Assembly: GCA_030248135.1 (NCBI GenBank)
Contig: JASANC010000829.1
Span: 1-64,000 of the forward strand
Source of the DNA: Theristus sp. LFF4_11
Taxonomy: Eukaryota; Nematoda; Chromadorea; Monhysterida; Xyalidae
DNA: 64,000 bases
Reading direction: 5' to 3'
Under the pieces are notes generated by a model. The model was given only the letters and a program-made list of their open reading frames with translations, did no database searches and was not told where the DNA came from. Shown here piece by piece: positions 22,001-33,300 of the stretch. The position numbers and the translations under genes were made by a program. Within the stretch, counting starts at the first letter, position 1, and every line of letters starts with the position of its first letter.

Positions 22001-25000
22001 CTTTGAAGTGTTTTCTTTTGTTAATAAATGAAATGAAACGATGCCGAAACGTCAAATCAGGTTCTACGTGACAAAAGTTATTAGTAAATGCAAGCTTATT
22101 TCAACTCAATGGGCCAAAATAGCGAAATCGATCACAAAGTTACCCAAGGTTTTCAGTAAAATTGACCTGGTAATAAAGCGACAAAACAGATATGTTTGTT
22201 TTCCGTTGTCAAATAGCCACACCAGAAAGACAGAACCGTTTGCTTTTGAACGTTGCTGAATTCGTGCGAGTTCGCCCGTAGCAACTCAGTGGTCTTTCAG
22301 TCTGTTTGCTCAAGTGTCCAATCTATGCGCGTTCGCCGTCGTTTTCTGGTTCGACTTCGACCACATCACGCACGCCGTCGAACGGTCTAGTTGCGATTTT
22401 CATCGCATTTTTTGTAATTTTTCAGTTGTTTTGGCAAAACTGGTTTTGTTTTCATTTTCAGAATGCATCCCACTGCGTGGTCCTTTGAGGGGTTTCCGTT
22501 TTTCTTCGCCATATCACTATACTGTTATGAGGTGAGGCTCACAAAACAGCGTTCCTTTGTTTTTTTTGAACGTGAACGTGTTGTTGAACACAAAAAATGA
22601 AATACTCACAAAAAAATATTTTTTTCGGGGATAACAAAATGTTTGAATTCCAGGGTGCTGGCATGATTCTGTCACTGGAGTATTCCATATCAAAGCCGGA
22701 GCGACACAAGTTCCGACAGTGAGTGAACCAAAAAAACGTTTTGGTAAATTTGGTAAATGTACATACTTTTTACAGTTCAATAGTTCGGTTCAGCTTTATT
22801 GAGGACGTTAGGTGCAGCATCAACGATGTAAAGTTTAAAGATTACAGGACCAATCGAAATTGGTACATTTTGCCCATTTATTGACCAGCTTATTTTCATT
22901 TTTGGGTCTTTTTGTGCTCAGGTACTTTCTCGCCGTAATTTCACTCGTCACGATGTTGTACATTCTATTCGGCGTTTGTGGTTATCTCGTGAGTTTTTTT
23001 GTCAAAAATGTTTTTTTTTTCTGAACACATTGTCAAAAATGTTATTATATCAGACGTCAAGTTATTTTTCAAAACTATCAAAAAAGTTAGTTTTTTTGTT
23101 ATGTGCCCGCTGTCAACTTTGTAAAAACACCTGCTTTTTCATTACTTCGTGTCGAATTCGAAGCCTTCGGAGTACTTTGATCTTGGCACGATCTCACTGT
23201 GGTTTTCTGAATCGAAAATGAAAAAAAGTTTCAAACGCAAATGGAGAAAACTAGAGAACAATATTGTGTTTGTGGTCTTCCTTGACAATCACCGGCACGA
23301 CAGCGCAGAACTGAAAACCACAGGCAACCAACTGATTGGTTGCTTTTTGGTTCGGATCACCAGTTGGTCCAACTTGCTTGATATACAAACAATTTGCCTG
23401 CATGCCAGATTCAGATGCCAAAGTTGCCATGTTTCACAGGTCCTCAACTTGCCCTAAAATTCTCGCATTCATGTTGCGTTTGTTTCACTACAACGTGTGC
23501 ACAGTTACATCGCAGCACCCGTTTCAGTCATTCGGCCCGCACACGAACGCGATCATCACGCTGAATCTGCCACACGGCGATGCCGGCGTTGACTCTGCGA
23601 TGATCGTCAAACTCAGTCTTTCACTTGCGTTGTTCTTCACATATCCCGGTGCGTCCGTGGTTGGCTGCTTGTTTACAAAATTGTGTGTTTTTGAGGAGGC
23701 TTATTTAGAACGGTGTGAAAGCTGTGCAATTGGGAGAGTAACTGCAGCTGACTGAGACATGCATGCACGCAAGTGCTTGCGTGTAACTTTTGTTCCATTG
23801 CTGCACGTTGCAATGCTGCTCTCAGGTGCTCTCTATAGATCACGTGATTGTCAAGTAGCAATGCGGGTGCCGTGCAGCACATTCGCCCACACCGGCGCAC
23901 GGGTTCTGCCATCCAATCCCGCCATGCGTTTTTTCGTTTTTCCAGTGATGATGTTCCCAGTGACTGATGTGCTGCAGAAGAAGCTCTGTGATAGGGCCGA
24001 CAGCGGCAGCACCTATTTCTATGAAGTGAGTAAACAGAGAAAATTGCTTGTTGCTAAATTTTGAAACTCCAGCCTAACAACAAAAACAAACCACCGATCA
24101 AAGTGCGACTTTGGTGTGCACAGAATGCATGCATCACGTGACCACCAACCAATCAGCTAGTTGGACATGTTATTGAGTTTGACTGTGCATGCGTCACACT
24201 GGACGTCTTGCACCAGCAAGCACTCATCTAGCTGCATATGATGTGCCCCGCAGAACATTCTCCGGCTGGCGCTGGTGGCTGCGACGGGCGTCGTCGTCGT
24301 CGGCATCCCCTCGTTTGCGAACCTGATGGCGCTCATAGGCGCCACCTGCTGCACGCTGCTCGCGTTCATTCTGCCCGCTTGGTTCCACTTTCGGCTGCAC
24401 AAGAGGTTCTCGGCATTTTTTCTTGAGCCAACTGCGATCGCCTCAGAAAGCGCGCCTGTTCCAGCTTTTGATGTTTTTTATTGTTCTGTGTGCGTGGTGG
24501 TGTCGTAGATTTTTGCGTTTTGGGCCAGTCATCTGACCAGACACGAATGTGGGCTTTTGGGTTTCACACAGTTCAAAGTTGACCAAAAACCGTTGTTTTT
24601 TTCAAATCGCATCACCAAAATTTTATTTCGGGGGACAGTTCATGTTTTTTTCGTGCCAGACGCCACGCACAGTTGATTATCCGTACTTTTGAATGGCTGA
24701 AATTGCTGAAAATGACTTTTGCAGAACTTTGTCGCAGCGAGCAATTGCACTGGATGTCACCTTGATCGGTCTTGGCGTTCTTGCGTTAGTTGACGCCTGT
24801 TTTTGCTTTTTCGTCTGCATGCATTTTTGGCAATATGGTCTGGCCGATCTCACATCATAACATACCCGTGAAAGCCACATGCAGATTTTATTGTACAAAA
24901 AGTAGAAACGACACATGACAAACAGGCCGCTTGAGAAATTGATTGTTTGATAAAATTCCATTGCATTGCATTCAATTCAGTGCGGTCGTGTGCACGTTGG

Positions 25001-25569
25001 ACACACTTCGGGAGTTGAGCGAGAAGTCGACAACCGGCGGAGCAAAGCTGCCACTTGATCTGGACCGCGAGGCAGTGTCGCTGCTGCAGGCGACCTCAAA
25101 GAAACCAGTGCACCAATCGACAACGGCCATGCTGCTCCCGACAGAGCTGCTGGCAGCGGCGCACAATTTCACGGACAACACGAACGACAACTCCACAGCA
25201 AACAGCTATCCGTTCTTTGAAACGACCACGTCCGTGTTGAGAAGCGCAACAAACGGTCCGCCCGCGTCGCAGCAACGCTCCTGGCCGAAAATACCATCAT
25301 CCACCTTACGAAGCCAGATTCAAACCAGAACTACGACAGGGCAAGCTGCTGGGTTTCGGCAACGCAGCTCAACATCGCGGTGGTCTGGTCAGTTGCCAAT
25401 AACAAGCACAAAGCGACCGCCGGCTGGCGAGTCGACCAATCGAAAATTCCTGTCATTCGTCGATTATCTGGACGAAGACAGCAGAGAAAAGTCGGTGTCC
25501 GTGTCGAAATCCAAATCTGCTATGGAGAATGTAATTGATGACGTGATATCGGACTCGTGGACTGCTTGA
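19027..25569 (+). CDS. Amino acid transporter of the Aa_trans family (AVT3/SLC36-like), 14 exons
   Basis: Multi-pass transporter predicted to move small amino acids across the lysosomal or plasma membrane, probably with protons. Exons: 19027-19143, 19393-19442, 19865-20012, 21374-21497, 21835-21982, 22301-22384, 22462-22531, 22654-22718, 22922-22988, 23528-23648, 23946-24025, 24254-24405, 24725-24784, 24981-25569. All phases agree (624 residues). The first helix carries NIFISFIGAGVLGLPYAFKR, the signature of the family; several further hydrophobic segments follow (for example in 21835-21982, 22922-22988 and 24254-24405). A loop of Asn/Glu/Lys residues in exon 3 is variable. The last exon encodes a hydrophilic Ser/Thr-rich C-terminal tail of about 190 residues, longer than in many relatives and probably cytosolic. 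The start has the hydrophobic core 15 residues downstream, as expected. Exact substrate cannot be told. Donor GTTAGT at 24785 was chosen because it alone fits the phase. Confidence 0.9.
19174..19255. repeat. Second copy of the TGACGTACGTC dispersed repeat
   Basis: CAGTTCATGCTGACGTACGTC, then ATACGTCAAAGGCACGT and AGTATGCATAAACACGAGAC, parallels the copy at 9478-9575 in sequence and order. It lies in transporter intron 1. Confidence 0.55.
20551..20925 (-). pseudogene. Mariner-type transposase C-terminal remnant
   Basis: Minus-strand fragment of the DDE/D transposase of a Tc1/mariner-superfamily element. RWIGRRGAIE and SPDLTPLDI are in different frames, a stop follows LDI, a poly-G run disrupts the WG motif, and a further stop follows RSGV. 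The last 61 codons are open: MLQRIRHRMAAVIENRGAHI and an acidic tail ending in VYPES. The N-terminal half and the first catalytic Asp residues are absent, so it cannot be functional. It resembles the remnants in the element at 30081-31199. Confidence 0.7.
20958..20996 (+). other. tRNA-Lys 3'-half-like sequence (or lysine primer-binding site on the minus strand)
   Basis: The T arm GTGGG-TTCGAGC-CCCAC is perfect and runs directly into GTTGGGC, G and CCA. This matches the 3' half of metazoan tRNA-Lys as I know it. A 5' acceptor match GTCCAAC occurs 73 bases upstream at 20921, but no D arm or anticodon arm forms, so it is not an intact tRNA. CCA in the DNA, and the TGGCGCCCAACGTGGGGC read on the minus strand, would equally fit a lysine-tRNA primer-binding site next to a decayed LTR; the minus strand beyond 20997 has a TATATAAGC box near 21095 and an A-rich stretch. 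It lies inside the mariner-derived element. Confidence 0.5.
24112..24240. mobile_element. Partial GGTTGGTG/CACGTG-family MITE in transporter intron 11
   Basis: GTGCACAGAATGCATGCATC then ACGTGACCACCAACCAATCA and GCTAGTTGGACATG is the right arm of the family seen complete at 35743-35893. A second GCATGCGTCACACTGG word follows at about 24186. The left arm is not clear. Confidence 0.5.
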
Positions 25570-27388
25570 ATTGTCAGTTGACAAAATTGTTAGTTGTTTT
25601 GTCAAAGTTGTGAAGTTATCAGTTCAGTATTGCAGGTTGAATCGACTTTTTTTACGAATTTGCACAGCCAATCACACTATAAAACACATGCAAATGCAAT
25701 CTGACTGGCTGATGGGTGCATCGAGCTGCTGGTTGTAAGTAAGCTCAGTTACCAATCAGTTAGTAAGCAGTCGAAAACAAGTTATCAACTGATTGTCCGT
25801 GATTTACAGTCGACTGTAGTTGTTGTATACAGGTGAACCGCTGTGCTGGCTCTAAATTTGAAGCGCACTGATTCGGGTTGGAACATTTAGCTCAAATCAG
25901 CCAATCAGCGTACCGTATTTATCAACTTTATTTGCATGATTCGATGCATGAACTTTTAGTGAACTGATTTTCATTTTGATTCATTTTGAGCCAATCAGCG
26001 AACAGCAAAAGGTGACAATGATTGAACAAGTTTTTCTTTTTTGTTCTCACCTTGTGTCTTCAGATTGTTTTACTCGTTTTCTGGCTGTTTTTTTGGTTGT
26101 GTTTGTTAGAAGTTTTTTGAAAAACATTCAAATCTTTAACGGTATGGTACATTGATACTATGATACATTGGTACATTTGTTTTTCAGATTCCGTGATTTG
26201 ATTGCCTTTAATTTGTTTTGACTTGAATCACACTGTCATGTCGCACACTGTGAAATTGTTGAAAAGTTTTAGCGACTCCTTTTTAGTTCTGTGTTGTTGT
26301 TTCGTGCCTTTATCACAAACCGCTTGACTCAACAAATTTTTAGATTTGACAATCGTAATTTGCAACAGTTTTTGAAAAGTTCTATCTTTACACCGTTGTG
26401 AAAACACTTTTTATGTTGTTTACCTTTTCTCTTATGATTTGAATTAAAACTATTGACAAATCTGAAACTACATGGATGTTTCGATGTTTGAGTTGTTGGG
26501 AAATTTTTGGGATCTCAAGTTTCGGCAATTTCCACTTTTTTGTGGGGTTTTATATTTTTCAGTGCACAATCGTAAAAAAACGATTGGGCTTAGGCAGTAT
26601 CGTTTGTTTTTTTTGTTTTTATGTACTTTTTGTTTGGGTATCGATTTCGACCTGGCTGCTTTTTTGCACGGTGTTCTTTGGTTTTTGATCAGATTTATTA
26701 GGTTCTTGTTGTTTTGTGATACAACAAATTGCGATAAACTGTTTACGGAAAAAATGCGGCGGAACTATTTCAAGTTGTGCTTTTCTATTCCGCATGTCAA
26801 CTGCTGTTGGGTTGATTTATTTTTTCAAAAAGTATACTTCTGGCTCTCTGTAACGGTGTAGCAGAAGGGGTTGAAGACTGGTGCATAGATAAATGCCATC
26901 TTTTTTTATTTGTTCGCGCACCGGTTCCGAAAACCATCAGGCGGAAACGGGCAATACTGCCCCGAGCCCAATTTACCCTCGGCTCTGGAGGTTTTTGTTT
27001 GGTTCTGCAATTTAAATGAATTTGCAGATGTCGAAAGGAAATTAGTTTCAATTTCAAATTGCCGAAGTGACCCTGTCGTATACCAGAGAATAGAATCACG
27101 AATCACTACATGGTTGATGGTCACTTCTTCAAAGTGTGAGACTAATTTCTAATCAATCAGTGTGTGCAATGAATAGCAGAAATATATGCAATACAAGCCC
27201 GATCGATACGGCCTTCTTTTCTGTTTTTCCGAATGCCTAAAATGCCTAATTCATATCAGTGACATCTTTGGTGCTCCATGTTCGATAAAAGTTTTAATCA
27301 CTTGTATTCCATTGTAGCTCCAACAGACAAACATCTTTGGTCGTCAGACTAGCATTTTCGAAAAAGCAATAACAGTAGCACGAAAAAA
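25570..27388. other. Spacer between the amino acid transporter and TRAP1
   Basis: About 1.8 kb, T-rich, no gene recognised. It contains a tight cluster of CCAATCAG-type motifs (near 25667, 25757, 25898, 25990). Open frames around 26.5-27.1 kb have no domain and are overlapped on both strands. No clear AATAAA follows the transporter stop within the first few hundred bases. Confidence 0.6.
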
Positions 27389-30300
27389 ATGCTGGTCCGC
27401 CTGTCCCATCGTGCGGTGGTTCGATCGATGCGGCTGCTGGCTGTGAATTCTGGTGGTGAGAAATGATTGTTTTATAAAAGTGAACGAACGACGCAGGTAT
27501 TCGATGCATTGATTGGTCGCGCACCGGCGTGATGCAGCCAACCGTGCTTTGTTCCAAAGATGTTTATTTTCGCTCAATAATATGTGAGAGGAGAATCCGT
27601 TTCTGTGTAAACCGCCGTCATATAGCGAGACACCACTGAGATTATATGCTGTCAAACCGTGAAAATTATGCGATTTGAATCAGAAATTTTATCTGACCAG
27701 CTGATTGGCTACATCAAGCTGATAGGGTCAATTTCAAATCGAAAGCAACCAATCAGCGGATTGTTCGTTTTCTAAGTCATCTACCCAGCATCTCGTCATT
27801 CCCAGTCTATTTTTAATGTGCAATCAGCTAATTGGTTGGTGACCACCAGGTGATGCATGCAATAGGAGCAGGCATTGCTGTGGAGGCAGACTCCAGGACT
27901 GCACAGAATATCATGCATCGGTCACGAACCAACTAATCAAAAAATATAATGTCCGTTTCAGCCAACCAACTGTCATTCGACTTTCATTCAAATTCAACCG
28001 ATCGTCCAGTGGCGTCGCGTTTGACTTCGCCAACCATTCAGTTGCGTCCACTTCGGTTTCAGTCGAGCTCTGCAGAGCAAACGGCCGCAGCACCCGAATC
28101 ATCGTCAAGCTCGTCCACTCAGTCGGAGCGATTGGAATTCCAGGCGGAAACGCGCATGCTGCTGGACATTGTCGCAAAATCACTGTACTCGCGAAAGGAG
28201 GTCTGTGCATATTCCAGTTTTTTTCATATGCTATGAGCGCATTGTTTTTTGCGATATTACGCTGCGTGATTGTGTGCGTTTCGCTCTGCTGCAGCGCTTC
28301 TCTGTGAACACCATAAAGTGCGTGTGGTCGCCTGAGCGTGGCACTTTTCGCCGCTCGTCTTCGTACCGTTTCTTCAGCAGAACACTATTGTGCAATCAGT
28401 TACTCTGACTGAAGTCCTTGGTGATTTTTCTCCCGACATCATTTCAGTTTTATTTCACACTTCAAGATGCAGAAAGGCAACGCAAATAAACGGTGGCATC
28501 CGACAGTGCAAAAGTGACCTAAGAGTGTGTTTAAACATGGCCATTTTCAGGTGTTCATCCGTGAGCTGATTTCGAACGCGTCCGACGCGCTCGAGAAGCT
28601 GCGCTACGTGCAGAACGTGGCGCCGGAGTCGGTGACGCAGCGGGTGCGACAGCGTGCCCTGGAGATCAACATCACCTGCGACGCACAACAGCGCACGTTC
28701 ACCATCGAGGTCGGTCATGTCCGAGAGTGTTGCACTGTGCAACAGTACAACCGAGTGCACTACACTAAGACTAGGACTTTGTCATGAGCAATCCTGACTG
28801 TGCCACACATTTTCAATACTTTTTTAATTCCCGCCTGAAAAGAGTGCGCGGTCTTCAGAGTGTATGACTTTCGTTTCGTTAAAATGTATCGAACCAAAGT
28901 TGTTGTTTATCTTCGTGTTCAGGATTCTGGCATCGGCATGACGAGACAGGACATTGTTGACAATCTTGGCACCATCGCACGCAGCGGATCAAAGGTGGAC
29001 ACTGTTCACGTTTGGGGTTGAAGCTTTTGAGACACCGCGAAAAAACTTCCCAACACCCTTCTCAAGACCTCCTTGTGTCAAATGCCAATCAATTGCTGAG
29101 CAGTCGCATATCAACATTTTTGGATTTTATATCGTTTAAATAGTTTATATCATAAACTAGACAATTTGAAAAATTATCAAAAAGTGTCGGGTGTTTTTAC
29201 GTAACGGACAAAATTTTGCGACGAATATTGAAGAAACATAGAACTATTGAAATTGGTGAATACATCAATCATTACTAAAGCACTTACCCAAACCTGTTGC
29301 GGTTTTCTCCATCGGTCGTGCAGGCTTTCATCGAGGAGCTGAGCAAAAAGCAGAGCAGCGCTGCAGTGTCTGCCGATGATTCGATTGACTCAGTGATCGG
29401 GCGCTTCGGTGTCGGCTTTTATTCGACGTTCATGGTCGCTGATCGTGTGGACGTGTACACGAGGGCGGCGACACCGGACAGCACCGTGTACAAATGGACC
29501 AGTGATGGGTGTGTGAAGATGATTGGCTGATGATCTTGAATGGGGGACGCACTGCTGGTTGCTTGCTTCACGCTTGTGCAGTCTTGATCTCGACACGTTG
29601 CACGCAGCTATTCATTTCATTTCATTACATTTCGCGAACCGCAGGAACTCCGATAAAACTGCAAGAACAGCGTATCAAACGGAGACCTTCGCAAAATAAA
29701 ACCGCAAAAAGAAAATGAGAGAAAAATAAAAAAAGAAGAAAAAAGCTATTATAACACAAACACACTAAAAAGTTTTTCAGCTCCGGATTTTACGAACTAA
29801 GTGAGGCGGCAGACTCGGAGCTGGCTGGCGGCACAAAAATCGTGGTGCACTTGAAGGAGGACGAAAAGGAGTACGCGGACAAGGCCAGGGTGGAACGTGA
29901 GAACTGTGGTTTTTAGGTTTTTTCTTGAAACTGCTTTTTGAGGTTTAGCCAAAAATATTCCAGATGATACCTGCCTCGCATCTCTTTCCAAAATCGAACA
30001 CAAGCAAATCCCGCGCTAAAAGCGACCAAGTTTGGCTAGAGCACATTTTCGACCAAGAAACGAGAAATTCATGAAATACAGGGTGTCCCAAAAAAACATA
30101 ACAAAAGTAAATGGCTCGTGCAGCCGACTGGTTGCACGTGAAGCCGTGAAATTTGAAACACTTTTAGAAAAAAGGAACACATTTTGTGTGTCCAAATTTT
30201 ATCCCGAAATTCCATTTTTTCAATAATATTTTAGCAGAAATGCGTAAAAACTCAAAAATCACCTAACTTCAGCATCGTTGTCGTCATCGAGATTCACATA

Positions 30301-33300
30301 TGACAGTGGCGCAAGTTTATCTTTAGCTTCGTCTTCACTGATCTCATCAGATTTTCCCTCTCGACCCTTTAGTTTCACTTTTTTCAGCAGCCCAATGTCT
30401 TTTTCATTGTTCTCAATGATTGCCGACATTCGATGTTCGAAATTGATGAGCAATTCTGGTGCAGCGCCCGATCATCGTTGATTTTTTGCACACCACTGCG
30501 AATTTTGGTTTTCAAATTGTTGAAAATGTTGGGCGCCGAACGGTACACAATTTCCTTCAGGTGCCCCAAACCCATAAGTCAAGAGGAAAATTGAAACAAG
30601 TGCGCGAGTGGCTGTCGGCGTCGTTCGGTGACCGCTGGATCGGCCGCATGGGCAGAATTGAATGGCCCGAGAGGAGTCCGGACATGAAGCCTTTGACTTC
30701 TGCGTTTGGGGGCATCTGACGGATAATGCGGGACATTTTCGGCGCCCACCACTGCAGCGGTGTGAGAAAAAAATCATCGATGATCGGGCGCTGCACCAGA
30801 AAGTGATCATCAGTTTCAAACATCGAATGTCGTCGTTCATTGAGAACAATGGAAAACACATTGAGCAGCCGAGAAACATGAAACTGAACGACCGTGAGCA
30901 TGAACATGATGACATCAGTAAAGTTGAAGCTGACGATGAGCTTGTGCTACTGCCAGATGACATTCTCGATGACGACAATGATGTTTATCTTGAGTCAAAA
31001 AACTGAATTTAGGTGATTTTTGAGCTTTTACGTATTTCTGCTGAAATGTTATTGAAAAAGTGGAATTTCGGGATAAAATTTGGATACACAAAATGTGTTC
31101 CTTTTTTCTAAAAGTGTTTCAAATTTCACGGCTTCACGTGCAACCAGTCGGCCGCACGAGCCATTTACTTTTGTTATGTTTTTTTGGGACACCCTGTATA
31201 TTTGTTTGTGACGCGCGCGCAGCTATAACATTAAAATAGGCACGCGACTGCTTCATGAATGCCGCTTAGCCATGCGACTACTTAGTGCGCCGCATTCAAA
31301 AAAGAACTCAACTCACGCTGAATTCTGAATCTCTGGCATTAACGCAGAAAAAATTCAGGTGTCATCCGCGAGCATTCCTATTTCGTGAACAGCCCGATTT
31401 TCGTGAATGGCGAACGAGCGAACACCCAGGAAGCGTTGTGGCTAAAACAGCCAAGCCAGTGCAAGAAGGAGGAGTACGAGGCGTTCTATCGTACCATCAC
31501 GCACACCGTATCCGAGAGACCACAGTACACCATTCACTATCAGGTTTGGTCTCTCTTTGCTACAATTCCAGATCTACGAAAAATGTTGCTTCACAACATA
31601 CACAACACACTGCGAGGTTGAGTTTTCGTTTGAGCCTGATTTTCAGGCAAGCAATAGCCAATCAATCAACTACGCCCGAAAATTTCCAATCCGATACAAC
31701 TTGAAATCGATGTTGTTAAGCAGCACACAGACAGGTCAACTGCTGCATTCACTGCAGTTTCACATTTCAGCGTTCGCCTACTGAAATATCGCCAATTAGC
31801 TGGCAAGTTCTTGCACAGAGCGCGCACTTTCTTCACCCTGTTTTTAGTCGCACTGTCTCAAACACACTAGCTAACAAACTATTGAAGCGCGCATTGTATT
31901 ATCGGTTTTTTAAACCTGTGTGGTTATTTCAAGAAAAAGTGCACGCACACAGATCTTCAGACCACAGTACGAGACAATGTATGAGAGAGAGACCCAACTT
32001 GATTATGCGCCTACCAAGTCCTCTGTGATACAGTCCCTGGGTGGCTTTGAACAGAATGCACTGGTTGGTTAGCTGAGTTAAAGTTGTGTGTCATTCCAGA
32101 CTGATGTGCCCCTGAGCATCAACGCGCTTCTGTACGTGCCCGCCACAAAGCCGAATCTGATGCTGATGGATCACGAGTCTGAGATTGGTGTCGAACTGTA
32201 CAGGTGCAACACGCAGTCACAACCAACAAATTCACTGCTTTTTATTTTGTTTCAAATTCTTCACACAAGCAACCGGAAACCGAACTCCTGTGAGCTTGGT
32301 GCTTGGCTGTGCCAAATAATAACAAAACAGTGGTCCATTTGGGCATGGACACTTTCTGTTTTATTCCATTTTGTTCACCGTTTCGTTTTATGCCCCATAC
32401 TTTGTGCTTTGCTAATGCTTTGTTTCCCTTTTTTCTCGGCCAGTCGCCGTATCCTGATCCAACCGCACGCGAAGGGAGTGCTGCCCAAGTGGCTACGCTT
32501 TCTCACCGGTGTGATTGACAGCGAGGACATTCCGTTGAATCTGAGTCGTGAACTGCTCCAAAAGGGACTCGTGCTCGAGTGAGTGCTCAGAGGCTTCTTG
32601 GCTTTGGTGAACGTTTCATGCTGTTGGGTCCATTTGCAAATGTTGAAACGTTTTGATGTTGTGGAAAAACACCGCTGATACTGTGGTTGGTCTATTTTAA
32701 AACGTTGAAACGTTGTTTTTAATTAAAGTATGTGGAAAACATTTCATTTAGGAGTAGGACTGCATTTCATATTTCAGATGCTGACTGGGCACTGTTGAAT
32801 CAAGCACGCTGATTGGTTCCTGATCTAGACCTGGTCAAACCAGACCAGGTGAAAGCAAACGCGCTGTGATCTCCTTGCAATTGCTTGTACATAGCAAACA
32901 CATCCAAATTTGGCATCCAGTTTGACCGAGTCTGCTTTGAGCGTAACTCGTTTGACTGAGTCTGGTTGGGTTGGACCGCCTGTCCCATTCTCAACTCAGA
33001 ACACCTATTTCTTATTGATTGTTTTTTTCAGTCGTCTAAAAGAAGTAATCACAAGCAGAGTGGTGAAGTTTTTCGAAGACCAGCAAAAGAAGGACCGAGT
33101 CTCGTATCAGAAATTCTACGACGATTATGGAGTGTACTTCAAAGAGGCGATTCTCAGTCAAATTGACCCTTCCGCTCATGTCAGTGTTTTTTGTAGATGA
33201 ATTTTCTTATCTTACCGATTTTTAGCAAATGCATGTCGGCACAAACGGTTTTTGTGCCAACTTTTCAGAAAGACGTCGCGAAACTGATGTTGTTCGACTC

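Larger units (their letters stand above)
30081..31199. mobile_element. Palindromic mariner-derived element with ~190-bp inverted ends, in TRAP1 intron 6
   Basis: The left end CAGGGTGTCCCAAAAAAACA and the right end TTTTTTTGGGACACCCTG are flanked by TA on both sides, the target duplication of Tc1/mariner elements. The ends match almost base for base for about 190 bases. Inside, two C-terminal transposase segments point outward: one on the minus strand (about 30575 down to 30262) and one on the + strand (about 30595-31005). Both end in an acidic tail ([10 protein letters not shown] and [13 protein letters not shown]). Neither has the N-terminal half. It is a fold-back, non-autonomous element. 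Confidence 0.85.

Noticed and set aside
26472..26861. 129-codon Phe/Leu-rich frame resembling membrane segments
   Set aside because: The hydrophobicity comes from T-rich DNA; there are no neighbouring exons, no conserved motif and no coding bias.
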